DNA of 64,000 nt from Furcasterigmium furcatum (taxonomy: Eukaryota > Ascomycota > Sordariomycetes > Glomerellales > Plectosphaerellaceae), in NCBI GenBank assembly GCA_001599815.1, contig BCIA01000003.1, forward strand, positions 186,001 through 250,000. The letters are read 5' to 3'. Shown piece after piece: positions 40,512 through 51,215 of this stretch (within the stretch, counting starts at the first letter, position 1; each line of letters opens with the position of its first letter). The notes under the pieces were generated by a model, which saw nothing but the letters and a program-made list of their open reading frames with translations, had not been told where the DNA came from and did no database searches. Position numbers and translations under genes: made by a program.

Positions 40512-41640
40512 TTAGATGTTAACCATGATGAGCTCATGTACCCTGCAGTTACCCCAGCCAGGCGAGCCGGACCCGTTGGAGCCGAGCATCATCAGCGAGT
40601 ATCCGTTAGGCTGGGTGCCGCAGGCCACCAAGCTCCTGCCCGTCCAGGGGTCGGCGCACATCAGCTTGTTTCCGGACTGGACTGTGCACCTGATCGGGCG
40701 GCGGAACTCGGTCTCAGGGTCGTCCCTGTATTGCAGGCCGAGCCGCGGGACGTAGGAGAAGCCAGTGCCGCTGGCGTAGAAGAAGGACGCGGTGGGGACG
40801 TGGATGAGAACGCCCCTGTCGTCGATGGTGAAGCTGTCCCTCTCGCGCTCGGGCTCGTTGGTGAAGCCGAGGTACAGCCCGATGGCGCTGGGGTTGGAGT
40901 CGTGGAGGTTGCGGGCGAGGAACCCATTGGTCACTGGGCCGCTGAGCTGCACTTGGAAGGTTGGCAGAGCAGCGTACACGGTGGTAGTCTGGGTCGTGGT
41001 GGCATATCGGACCACGGTGCGCGTGGACTTGGTCAGAGTGGCTGTGTCTGTCGTGACGGTGTTCAGTACCGTGACGGTCGTGGGCGTGAGAGTCTCCGAG
41101 ACCGTGACGGTTGTGGACGGGGCGGCAACTGTTACGGTAGCGGGCGCACCGGCACCAAGACAGTCGCAGGCGCTGCGGTAGCGCGCAATTCCGGAGCATG
41201 CAGTGGCATATTTGGGTATCTCCGTCGGCAATCCGGTCTCCTGCCTCTTCAGGCGGGCAGGAGGGCTCATTGTGATAACCCTGGCCGTGGTCTCTGTGCG
41301 GGTGGCCTCGGTCGTTGAGGTCGCGGTGACGGTAACGGTGGCGGTATCGGTTACGTCCAGAGTCTCGGTCGGGGTGGTGGTGAACATCAATGTCTCGGTG
41401 ATGGTCCTGGGCGGATGTGAGTTGGGGATGCCGCCGCGGAGAGAACAAGCGCACTTACGTGGTAGCAGGGGTCACGGTGACCTCGAGGAAGGTGGAACAG
41501 TCGGCAAGCCCGGGGCGGGTGGTGTGGCGGATGGCTCTCAAGCAGTTGTCCGCGTTGCACACGCGCTTGTCGAGGAGAGCATCGATCATGGGCGAGGCGG
41601 CGGCTGATGCCGCCAGAAAGATTACTGCCGTGGCACGCAT
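40512..41640 (-). CDS. Secreted Thr/Val-rich protein with C-terminal globular domain
   Basis: Two exons, 41640-41459 and 41406-40512, give 358 aa; the 52-bp intron (GTAAGT...CAG) splits a Thr codon. The start MRATAVIFLAASAAASP is a signal peptide, followed by a short Cys-containing part (VCNADNC, ADC). Residues ~60-180 are a Thr/Val-rich stretch (TVTVTATSTTEATRTETTAR; TVVRYATTTQTTTVY), probably O-glycosylated, interrupted by ATACSGIARYRSACDCLG. The last ~150 residues form a globular domain from FQVQLSGPVTNGFLARNL on, with LYLGFTNEPERE, FFYASGTGFSYVPRLG and NGYSLMMLGSNGSG. I have seen this layout in uncharacterised fungal secreted proteins but cannot name a function. A TATA-type sequence lies 120 bases upstream. 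Confidence 0.8.
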
Positions 41641-42473
41641 GCTGAATATGGTGAGTGGGAGGAGGAACAAGAGCAAACTGGCAATCGAAAGGAAAACGAC
41701 AGAGATCCTCCGGAAGGAAGGGAATTGTGTGAAGTGAAGACCGTCAGATTCCTGCGGTCTATATACTGAGCTGGTTTTTTCTGATGGATCCATTCCCGCC
41801 CACTTCAGCTGGCCCTGGAGATCAACTCGGGGTCCAGCTGAGAGTCCGAGTAGCCAAGATGCCTCAAGCTTTCCCGGCGCTTGTCACGATGCGTGGTAGC
41901 GTCAACCGTCCACCGTTGTCGTGGCGCTACGAACCGATGCATTGGTTTCCGAATCGAGCGCCATCGTTAGGATCGGTACTAGTGGTTCAGCCCTCGTCGA
42001 TAGCCCAGTCGCTACGGCACCGAAAAGGGCATCTCCCGGGGTCTGTGGCGGCCTAGCCCCAGGGGCAAATCCGGCGCCATCCCCGCTTCAGCTCCCGATC
42101 CCATGTGCTTGACACGCTTGACAAACATGAAGGGAGAGGCCATATCCGCCCCTGGTGCAGCGGAAAAGTTCCGGGGCGGGACGTTGGAGGGTGACAGTCA
42201 GTACTTGGTATTTATAATCTCTAATGTGCCTTGCTCAACCACCGCCACGCGGAGATCGCATTATCACGGCTTTAATAATTAATCCATTATGCATCATCTA
42301 CCAGCGGTCACCAAGCGATTGTCGGAGGTAATCTCGTTGTTTTTTGTGCAGAAGTGGACTATTCAGCTCATAACCTGGCTGGCTTACGCTGGCTGGTGTC
42401 GTGTTTTCCGGCAGCACAATACCCAAGCCCTGCAGTCCAAGTCCTGCCGCGTTCGGCATTCCATCCACCATAC
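41641..42473. promoter_or_regulatory. Intergenic region with TATA box of the Thr-rich gene
   Basis: 830 bp upstream of the minus-strand start at 41640. TATATA (41760-41765, minus strand) lies 120 bases from the ATG. The middle contains only short frames. An A/T-rich patch at 42270-42295 (TTTAATAATTAATCC) may be the 3' region of the next minus-strand gene. Confidence 0.45.
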
Positions 42474-42777
42474 CTAGCATCCGGAGCAGGTCCTAGCGCA
42501 GCAGGCGGTGCACTTCTCAAGGTCGGGACGCCGGCGCCTCCGACACTCCGTGAGGCAAGTGTTGTTGGTACCGCAGGCAAGGCAAGCTCTATTGTACTCG
42601 GAGATGCAGGCCCTTTCACATGCGACCTGGGCGGGCGGGTTCGAGCATGCTCTCTCTTCAAGAACGTCAGTGTCAATTTGTCTCTTTCTGAGGTTGCCAC
42701 TCACCCTCAAGCTGATGGGGGCTGGCCATAGACAGGCCGGCGAGGCTGAGGATGGACAGAATGACAGTAGCCTTCAT
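42474..42777 (-). CDS. Small secreted cysteine-rich protein (82 aa), effector-like
   Basis: Two exons, 42777-42705 and 42649-42474; the 55-bp intron (GTGAGT...GAGAG) splits an Ala codon. Exon 1 encodes a signal peptide, MKATVILSILSLAGLSMASP, and HQLEA. Exon 2 encodes 58 residues with 12 cysteines: CSN, VACERAC, RACLAC, NTCLTEC, a basic RRRRRP, EKCTACC and RTCSGC at the very end. Six disulfide bonds are possible. The spacing (C-x3-C pairs alternating with C-x2-C) is regular, but I do not match it to a named family. Size, secretion signal and Cys content are those of fungal effectors or antimicrobial-type peptides; that role is inference. A TATAAAA box lies ~100 bases upstream. Confidence 0.8.
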
Positions 42778-43870
42778 GGTTGATGGCGGATTGGTGAACA
42801 GCGAGTAGTAGTAGCAAATGTGTTCTGGATTTGAGTGTTGACTTGATCAAATCTTCAACCAGAGAATGAAGGCTTTTATACACTGAGGGAGCGGAGTTGG
42901 AGGAACATCTCACTCACCGCAAGTCCGCCATTTACCTCTCGGCTTATTGTCAAAAGTTGAAGCCAACGACGCCACTGTTACAGTGTGTTTTCTCAAGACG
43001 TAAGTGACTCCCTCTTTAGTGATCGGAGACTCATGTCCCGCAGCCACGTCTCTCATCACGATGTTCTGGAGTTTTGGGCGGTGCAATGTTGTACCGGTCT
43101 GCTGTCACAACATCTGCTCTAACGAATCTGAAGCCGTGTGTGCCGCGGGCTTACTGGCCAAGTGAAGATTCAATATGTTTCGAGCTGACCCGTCGGCTGA
43201 ATAGAACACGGTCATACCCGCCTGCAGACAGCCATCCCACATGATTCCAGCGGAGTTTATGAAGATGACGCTAGGCGAAGATCACAACATGATGCCCGCG
43301 GGTTGCATAATGCCAGTAGGCGGACTTCAGGGGAGATTCCTTCCCCGAGGAGATCAGTATCTTCAAGCTGGGGATGGGCAACGTGGGAGCGGGACACGTA
43401 ACGTTGCAAGTTTTGATGAAGAGCCAAGCATAAGTTGCCCCTCTTGACCCTCGTACTTGATGTAGGCTCCTTGCGGCGATCTCATGACAGACGCCCCCAA
43501 AGTACCGGCCAGTCATCTTCCCTCCTATATACTAATATTGGCCGAGTTAGGAGATATCCAAGTGGACGAGCCCGCTGGCGGCGAGAAGATCGAGGAGGGG
43601 AGGTATAACTTCAGTTCTGAATGTCTCTGCCAAGGCCTGACCCCCGGCCAAGGACGCGATCATCAGGTCCTTAGCGTCTGTGACATTCATCCGGGGCTGC
43701 CCAGGCCACACGCGGGTTAGCACCATCTCCAGCTGGACCCCCAGGAGAATTATAAAGCTCAAGCCCGCGACGACGTAGACGAAAGCAGCATGCCCGATGC
43801 GCATGGTGGAATGGACGAGAACAATATGCTGCCATTGCAAATTACTACAAATTCCGTCAAACCCCGATTT
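42778..43870. promoter_or_regulatory. Intergenic region with TATA box of the Cys-rich gene
   Basis: 1.09 kb. TATAAAA at 42874-42880 (minus strand) lies 97-103 bases upstream of the ATG at 42777. The right part, 43500-43870, is 3' region of the CFEM receptor gene. Small frames (up to 97 codons) have no motif. Confidence 0.5.
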
Positions 43871-45472
43871 CTAGGGTGTAGCAACACGACCTTCACTCTT
43901 CGGGAACTCCACGAGCTCGGTCTGGCTATTCCCTCTGGAGACCCTCACTTCGCCATCACTCTCACGGGGCCATGCGTCTTCCTCGGCCTCACCCGCACCA
44001 GGCCTGCGGTGAGGCGTAGGCCGCCCATGCGAGAAGGAGGAGTGGTGTTGATAGCCCGACGGCCTGCTGCTCCCGAACTGCGACCCCTTGGCTCCCCTAA
44101 AGAGGCTCCTCAAGGCCTTCAGGGCAGGCAAGCATGCGCAGACCAGGCCGGCGAGCATCTCGATGCCGGACCAGTACGACACCGGAGCCAGATTCCAGGT
44201 TCGGTTACGGTCATTGGAGAGCTGGGGGAGGGACTGGAGGCGCAGGATCGAGACAAGCGTGATGCTGAACGTCCCAGAAAGTCAGTCATTTGTACAAGCG
44301 TGGAACTCGGGGTGTTGGGGGCGTACGCAGATCCAAGAACAAACATGCCGATGACTGTCAGCTTCTTCTTCCAGCGCATTTCCAGGCCACGTACGATCCA
44401 GATGGCCAGGCCGAGGGTGGCCAGGTCCAGGATGACGTTTAGGATGGAGTGCGACCAGGATATGGCGCTGAGGCTCACACATTCGCCATTGTGAACCCCA
44501 TCCCAGCCGTTCCAGAAGAACGAGGGTGGTTGGCAGTGCAGGGCGTCAGCCATGGCGAAAGTGACGCCTATGGCGAGGTTGAGCGCGATCAGGCCGATGA
44601 CCAAGCGGCGGAAGTTCGTGACCCCGAAGATGCGCAGGTAGAAGCAGAGGAGGGACGTGCGGGCCCAGGCGTTGCCGAGCTTATAGCCGATTGCGGCTGT
44701 GTAGAAACTCTATTGAGAGGGCATGTTAGCAGAAGAGGTAAGGGGATGGGTGCGACCGTGGTACCTTGTACACCCACACGCGGGCCTCTGGGGTGAGCTT
44801 CCAAGCATCTCTTCCGAGACCAAAGTGGCCGCCTTAGTCATGCTGTCAGCGAGAGAGTCCTTCTCCGAGAACACGCAGAGGAGGCGGGATCATACCCATG
44901 TACTGCCCAATAGAGGCCACTAACGTCACGGTCTAGGTAAGGATCAGTATTGAACAGTGTCCATCAAGTTGCGTTGTCGGACACTCACCACGGCGATCAC
45001 GATAGCCCAGTCATCCCATCCGATGCCTCCAGCCAAACCTCGAGCCTTGACCAGAACCCGCAGTCCGATGATGATCGAGGCAAACACCGTGGCGACAATG
45101 ACGAAGATACGGATCGGGAGGGAGATGTCCCGAACGGGCAAGTCGCAGATGACCGATGTCACATTGAGCGCCACGAATGCGTCCGCCGGTGGACAGGATG
45201 AGTAGAAACACGGCGACAAGCTCGCAGCGAAGTCATCGTTTGATTTGAAGTCACAGCCTGGCGACGAGGCATCTAGAGGGGGTGAAGGGGTGAAGCAGGG
45301 AACCTACGGATGAGAGTCAGCACATGGTCAAGGTTTCCGCGGCAGCGGGTTCGCAGATAAAACTCACTGCGCACGGTGGCAAATCCCCTGCAACGGCCTG
45401 GGATACGGCTGGTGACGTCCACGCCAGCAGGACGAGGAGTGCCAACCATGGGCAGGGCCGCGTTGTCAGCAT
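43871..45472 (-). CDS. CFEM-domain PTH11-type seven-helix receptor
   Basis: Six exons, 45472-45368, 45303-44989, 44932-44896, 44832-44765, 44709-44327 and 44264-43871, give 433 aa; all junctions are in phase. Exon 1 encodes a signal peptide (MLTTRPCPWLALLVLLAW) and the first CFEM cysteine (LPPCA). Exon 2 continues VPCFTP, PGCDFKS, LSPCFYSSCPPADAF and ends the domain with VICDLPVRDIS. Seven helices follow (LPIRIFVIVATVFASIIIGL, AIVIAV, IGQYMGGHFGLG loop, LLCFYLRIFG, LVIGLIALNLAIGVTFAMAD, ILNVILDLATLGLAIWIV, KLTVIGMFVLGSA), then SYWSGIEMLAGLVCACLPAL and a Ser/Arg-rich cytosolic tail. In this family the CFEM part is extracellular and such receptors sense surface or host cues (family knowledge). 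No single unspliced frame shows this gene. Confidence 0.88.
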
Positions 45473-46957
45473 CGTCAAACGGGCGGTTCAGCTGGGCTGG
45501 CTGTGTATCCGGCAGAGTCTTGACTCTCGAGTGTCTTGACGTCCAGGACCGCGAGAACGCATTTCCATCAGATCTTCTTTCGTGTGCTTTTGAGGCAACC
45601 CAGGCCTGGGCTCGGGCCCCTCGACCCCTCGGGCAATTCTGGTGTGTGCGCGCTGTGTGGGTTGGCCAAAGGCTTCTCCACGGCATGTCTCGAGAGAGAA
45701 CTGCCACTCATTGGCATCGTCCACGCGACGGCGCCAGAACTGCGGATGAACGGCCCTCACTAGGGGGACTAGTACCTGTGCTACAGTCTCTAGCTGCTTG
45801 GTAGCTGGTAAAGTTGGAGCTAACTACCGGGCCGGTGCCCGCCGCCGCTGGTGTGACAAACGGCGAAGCTCCTTGGGCCCCTGTGACTGGGCGCTGTTGT
45901 CGGCAGACGTCGCGGTTTTCAGACGATCGCGCTGCGAATTGGTAAGGTTGCGGCATATTGGTAGCAGCCTCGCCACATGCGACGAACCTCGAAACACTGA
46001 CTCGGCTCCATGGAGAGGGGAGGGTGGACATCGCCAGCATACTTCAAGTTCCAATACTTGACACCCACGACGCGCTCTCTGGAGGCCTGAACTCCCACAT
46101 ACGAGAAAGAATGCGGGAAGAATGCGGGAGGGAAGCCCGGAGGGAAGTCGCCGGTGAGGAGTTTGTCCACGTGCACTCGGTATTGTATGTCTTTGCCCCT
46201 TTTCTTTTTCTGCGGGCCCCCTGACCCGTAGTTTGCTCCATGAAGGTCCGGGCGATGCTGCTACGAATAAGGACGCTGACGGAACTGAGGATCTCAATCT
46301 TCCGGTTACCCCAACACCATTGCGAGGGCCATGGCGTACTAAGATGGAATTGCCCTGGTTGGGGTAGTCCTTCTGGGCTGGTCGAAATCAGAGAGGGGTT
46401 GGGCCTAGCATACTCCTCGTGGACCTCGTGGACCCAATGCGCGGGATCGGCACCACATAATCAACGCCCCGACCCCATATAAGACACTTTTAGGGCGGCG
46501 CGAGCGAAATTCGTTGACGTCGGCAAATCAGTATCAGTCCATTATGCTGTGCCGCGGCGCCAGAAGAAGGGTTACAGAGGGGGGGATGGCCTGGTCGATT
46601 TCCATCAGGATCATCCACGATGGGACTGCTTGATAACATGATGAGACACGGGCTTTATTGGACTTGTTTATTGACTTCCAACCTGAGTCATCTTGGAGAT
46701 TAGGCAGACTTGGGCGTGCCACACCCATTCGCTGCGAATCGAAGTGCACCGCTTCATGACTTGACGCAATTCTAATGAGGGCCTGGCCTCGGCATGGTGG
46801 ACAGCCCTCTCGGCCTCGCTCGGGAGGGGATCTCGCACCCGACGGCTAGCTGCACCTCCTTCTCTAGCCTTAATTTATTGAGCATCAGAATGCAAAACTT
46901 GGCATTTCTTAGCTGAGAAGCCCGCGGTGTGGTGGGAAATGACTGCTGTTTACTTTA
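45473..46957. other. Intergenic region
   Basis: 1.48 kb upstream of the CFEM receptor and downstream of the NAD(P)-binding gene. Several frames of 70-157 codons overlap on both strands, none with a recognisable motif. A short direct repeat GAATGCGGGA occurs twice around 46109-46129. No gene is called. Confidence 0.4.
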
Positions 46958-47647
46958 CTACCTTAGAACTACCGCGCTTTTGATGAAGAGACCTTCCACT
47001 GCAACCTTCACCAGGAACCTCGCCGCGCCAGCAACGCTCACACTGTCGGTCATACGCATTCCCTCACCCCCGCTGTCCAGCGTCTGCACGTCCGCTTTCG
47101 TCCCGGCCGACTGCTCCTTCGGATCGTCGAATCGCAGCCTCGAAGCTCTCACAAGAGTCCAATCCATCTTTGTCAACCGAATTTCCTCATCCACGAGGCC
47201 ATGGTCCTCCAGCGCGTACTTGATGTTGGTCCACCCCATGAATGCCCTGGTTAGCCAGGGTAGGTTGGCCCATGAATCGCCGACACCAGCTGTCGACATC
47301 ACCACGATACGATGAATGCCTGCATCTCCCAAAGCCTCGCAAGCATTAGCGCACGAGTCGGCCAGGAAGCGAGGAGGCGAGACCTGAGGCGCGAATGGGC
47401 TGTCGGACTCGCGGACCGTGTTCAAAGTGATGATCGCTGCACCAGCTGTCAGCGCAGGCGCCCCCGTGAGGGCGCTTTTGATGTCAGACTTCGATAGTGG
47501 CGAGCCCGTGACGACGGTGAGACCAGGACGAGGAGTGAGGCTGCCAGGGGTACGGGCGAGGGCTACTGCTGTATGGCCTTGAGAAAGTAATTCGGATACA
47601 ACATGCTGGCCGGTCCGTCCGGTGGCGCCGAGGAGGAGGAAATGCAT
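46958..47647 (-). CDS. NAD(P)-binding Rossmann-fold protein (NmrA-like / atypical SDR)
   Basis: A single exon of 229 aa starting at 47647, where MHFLLLGATGRTGQHVVSEL gives the glycine-rich GATGxTG motif at the very N-terminus, as expected for this family. Further family marks are ALTAGAAIITLNTV, GIHRIVVMSTAGVGDSW, MDWTLVRASRL and the C-terminal SVAGAARFLVKVAVEGLF. Members bind NADPH and act as reductases or redox sensors; PF13460-type proteins include biliverdin reductase-like and NmrA regulators. The length is normal for a short member. The frame is open a little further upstream (to 47746), but those residues add nothing to the fold. The partner substrate is not predictable. Confidence 0.82.
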   Translation of the reverse strand: MHFLLLGATGRTGQHVVSELLSQGHTAVALARTPGSLTPRPGLTVVTGSPLSKSDIKSALTGAPALTAGAAIITLNTVRESDSPFAPQVSPPRFLADSCANACEALGDAGIHRIVVMSTAGVGDSWANLPWLTRAFMGWTNIKYALEDHGLVDEEIRLTKMDWTLVRASRLRFDDPKEQSAGTKADVQTLDSGGEGMRMTDSVSVAGAARFLVKVAVEGLFIKSAVVLR

Positions 47648-48204
47648 GGTATGGGATGATGAGGGGTGGTTTTGAGAACTCGTCCGTCTAAACGTATGGA
47701 AATACAAAGAACTACGGATACAAAAGGGCGACGACGCTGCGGACACATTTACTTATAGAGTTGACCATGATCTTGGGCTCATGGTTCCCATGGTGGTGTG
47801 CCGGTGCATGGGCCGAATTAGGCAGAGAGTCAGCCCCTGATTGGTGTGTTCGGTCCGTTCACTGTAAACGGAGGGCACTTCCGCGCCGACTGACCCGTCC
47901 CTTTCCTCTCCACTTGCGGGCCGAAAATGCGCCAGGGGATGTAATTGAGGACATGAGAGCATGAAATCAAGCCTACTTGTCTTCGACAGGCAGTTTCATG
48001 TTCGTGTGTCAACGAGAACATCTTCACTTCCGAACCTGGACGTATCTGGAATGTGAACGTCCGCAGAGTCTCTAACGACAGCATTCAGAAGCATCACCAG
48101 CTCCCCCGCGCTGAGTTTTCTAGCTAACATGGCCATTTATGGTAAAAGTAGGGTAGGGATCAGGATGCCTTGCTCGGGAAGATTGTACCGCTTTGCTATG
48201 GAAA
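47648..48204. other. Intergenic region
   Basis: 560 bp: promoter of the NAD(P)-binding gene and 3' region of the upstream minus-strand regulator. An A/T patch (TTACTTATAGAGTTG, 47749-47763) lies ~105 bases upstream of the start at 47647 and may be its core promoter. No gene is recognised. Confidence 0.4.
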
Positions 48205-49552
48205 TCAGGCTACTTTGGATCGCTCCCCTCGACCACTTCTCGTCCTGCTGCGCATTTCATAGCCCTTGAGTCTTTCAGCCACATTGCTAGCTATATTCTG
48301 CAATCGATCGTACCCAGTCTGGAGCTCGGCATGGTGATCCGGAGAGGAGTCGAGTGCCCCCAAGAGAACGAGTTTCAGTATCTGATGGAACAAGCGCATG
48401 AAAGACACTGAAATAAGCTCAGGACCACGCGGTCTGATCTCCGTATGAACGTGTTCGAGATCGATGAGCCACGATTCCAAAGAGTCCAGAAGAGCTGCTT
48501 TCTCAGATAGTAGCCGAAGCGCGTTCTCTGCCGATGTGACGTGCGACACTTTGCCGAGGAAGTCAAGGGTCGATGTAGCGATCCTTGTAAGCTCTGTCCG
48601 CATGTTTGGCGCAATCGTGCGAAGATCGGAAGACTCAACCGAGTGTTGATGTGGCGGGATCGGACAGGAAGAGGCCGTCGTCCCGCTTGTGTCGGCTGTT
48701 GCTGGAGGCTCCGCGAACTTGCATGGTGCAGCGAACAGCTTGATGATGAAAACATCTATCAAGGGTAGCTGGTCATGGTGTGCTGGCGCCAATTCATTCG
48801 CAGCAACAAGGCTTGGCCTTGCCTGATGCTCATGCATAATTTTGAGTCCTTGGACGATATGCCGAGCCATGGCGGCGTGATCGCCCCGCACTTGCTCGAT
48901 GCTGATGAAGATCTGACAGCAAAGTAGTGCCGCTCTCAACCCGTTGAAGCCGGGAGATAAAAGATTGGAGGCGAGAACCCCCAAAGCCATGCAGTACTGC
49001 TGGAGGCCATAGTTGTAGCTCGGGGTCTGCTGCGAAACGGTTGCTGGAAGGTCCCCAGATGTCTCGAGATCTTCTCGAAGAGCTCTGAGTGACAAGACTG
49101 CGTGTCGTATCGGCGGATGCGTCAAGCTGGCTTGGAGGACCTGTCTGGCTTCTTTGTCACAGCCCAGCTTCACGTCGAACATGGTCTTGGTTGAGAAGTA
49201 TCGCTCGAGGAGGTCGATGTCCTCAGGGGTAATCTCAGTGGATGTGGGCCGGACGGGTTGCGAACCAGCAGGCGGACTGGCAAAGAGTCTAAAGGGAGAC
49301 TCGTAACCATCGCAAGTGCGACCAGTGCCGACACACCTTTGGCAAAATGGCTTCTTCTCGTCGCATTTGATCTTCCTTATTCTATTGCGATGTGAGTAAA
49401 GTCACTGTGAAGATGACCTGCCGTCTGCACTCCACCCTGGAGTGTCGGCCGGCGATGAGATTGAAGACTGACCTGCAGGTTGCACAACCGGTCTTCACCT
49501 TGGTTCTAGACTGGATGTTTCGTTTGCGGGTGGCAACAAGGCTTCCGGCCAT
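48205..49552 (-). CDS. Zn2Cys6 transcription factor (short form)
   Basis: Two exons, 49552-49473 and 49381-48205, give 418 aa. Exon 1 encodes MAGSLVATRKRNIQSRTKVK and TGCATC; exon 2 continues RIRKIKCDEKKPFC, QRC, VGTGRTC and DGYESPF. The split cluster C-x2-C-x6-C-x6-C-x2-C-x6-C is complete only after removing the 91-bp intron. The rest is helical, with ITPEDIDLLERYFSTKT and QASLTHPPIRHAVLSLRAL, as in DUF3468-type regulators. An in-frame ATG at 49621 could extend the N-terminus by 23 residues. It is divergent from the glutathione transferase gene (50093), 540 bp between starts, suggesting that it controls that gene. Confidence 0.87.
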
Positions 49553-50092
49553 CGTGGGGCGGGCCCGTGGGGGGTGGAAGAAGGCGGTGGGACAAGCCAG
49601 AAGACGATCCGTAACAGGCAAAGAATCCGAACAGATGAATCAAACGATGCGCCTTAGCTCACTGCCGGGACCAAGAGGCAGGTGATCCGGTTGCGTTCCG
49701 TGTCAAGTGTGCGGTTGCAAGGGAAGAAGAACGGGCGAAGGAGCAGGACGCAATCCCCAAGATGTTGTCCCTCGTCGGAAATGCTGGGAACTAGACTCAA
49801 AACGTATTAGGCGCTTCTGCCAACCACAAGCTATTCAAGAGCTAGCCCGATTAGGTAGCGACAGCGAGCCGACCAACCAAACGTGCCGTCGGCTTCCAGG
49901 ATCCTTCCCTCAGCATTGCTGCGACCCGACTTACACGATGGTCAGAGCTCCTCGATCATGTATATAAATATGGTAGCACCAAGTGACTGGCTCAGTCTTT
50001 CTCTCGAAAGGAGATACCTACACAAACATCCGATGTCAAAGCTCCTCAAGAACAGCCCCACGTTCGTCTCGAAACTACCGCACAGTTTGAAA
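49553..50092. promoter_or_regulatory. Shared divergent promoter (Zn2Cys6 regulator / glutathione transferase)
   Basis: 540 bp between divergent starts. It contains a strong TATA box for the plus-strand gene (listed separately) and several CCG/CGG triplets near 49870-49900 (CCGACCAACC, GCCGTCGGC). The half-sites CCGTCGG form a close inverted pair that a zinc-cluster protein could bind; this is a guess. Confidence 0.45.
49961..49970 (+). promoter_or_regulatory. TATA box of the glutathione transferase gene
   Basis: TATATAAATA lies 123-132 bases upstream of the ATG at 50093. It also speaks against the upstream in-frame ATGs at about 49970-50030, which would fall within or just after the box. Confidence 0.6.
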
Positions 50093-50846
50093 ATGCCGGC
50101 CTTCACCCTGTATGGCGCTCGCGGCTCAACCAACACCGATCGCGTCCGCCTGACTCTCGCCGAAGGAGGCTTCAAGGATTACGAACTCGTGCTTCTTAAC
50201 CTGCAGAAAGGGGAACAGAAGGTGGGTGAAACGTTGCTGTGGAAAGATGATGCTGCCAGTCCTCGCGCGGGCAAAACCAAATCCATGTCGCTGACGCTGT
50301 TGCATCCAGTCCCCAGAACACATGACACGTCACCCATGGGGGAAAGTACCTGCCATCACTTTCCCCGAAGGGTTCACCCTCTACGAGAGTCACGCAATCT
50401 GCAAATACGTCGCGAGAAAATACTCCTTCCCGCTTCTCCCCGCGGACTCCGACATCGAAGCCATGGCGCTGCTTGACCAGGCGGAGTCCGCAGAAATGCT
50501 CTACTTCGCCGAGCCTGCGGGTCGGATCGCATTTGAGAAGTTTGCCAAAAAGTTCATGGGGCTGCCTCCAGATGATGTCGTGGTTGCGAACGCGCTGCGA
50601 TCAGTCGAGGCGTATTTTGACGTGGCAGAGATCCTCTTGCAACAGAGAGACTACATGGCAGGAAAGGACTTCACTCTCGCGGATATCTACTACATTCCGC
50701 TGATTCAAAGACTCTTCGCGTATGGGTATGGAGACGTCATCCGCAGTCGCGGAGCCGTGAGTGCTTGGTGGGACCGCTGCATCAATAGGTCAGCGATACA
50801 GAAGATGTTGGCTGCCGACCTGGAGGCTGTATCTGCTGTCCATTAA
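50093..50846 (+). CDS. Glutathione S-transferase
   Basis: Two exons, 50093-50221 and 50310-50846, give 221 aa; the 88-bp intron is phase 0. The N-terminal thioredoxin-like domain starts FTLYGARGSTNTDRVRLTL, with the catalytic Ser/Thr region right after the first strand. After splicing it continues KSPEHMTRHPWGKVPAITF (cis-Pro) and LYESHAICKYVARKY (the glutathione-binding ES motif). The C-terminal helical domain has AMALLDQAESAEMLYFAEPA and the conserved FTLADIYYIPLI. This pattern is that of theta/phi-like fungal GSTs used in detoxification of electrophiles. It is divergent from a Zn2Cys6 regulator, which may induce it on stress. A cytosolic location is likely. Confidence 0.92.
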
Positions 50847-51215
50847 TAGAATAGAACTCAATCGAGGCTGCGGGAGGGATCGCCGACGCTGCAGTCGATG
50901 TTGAACACCTCCACACAGAAACCCGCGGGGATTATTTTGCCCCAGATATCACGAATAACAATAGGCGCTGCGGAAGTCGAGAGCAGGGCGATGGTCTTGG
51001 ATCGCCGCCACCCATCCCGTGTATACTGTGGGCTGAGCTGCATCGGCCTGCATGTTTAGACGCCCAGCTCGACTCTTGGCTCAGCCTGAATGCGTCTCCA
51101 CTGCACCTCTCTCCAGTGCGCCCCCCTGTGCGTGTCCGCGACCCCGCGCTTGATTCATGATTCTTCCACTTCCAACCTCTCCACGTGGGCGAGTATCGCC
51201 ATACCTGGTTCTACC
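50847..51215. other. Intergenic region
   Basis: 370 bp between the GST stop and the start chosen for the next gene. Nothing is recognised. Confidence 0.35.
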
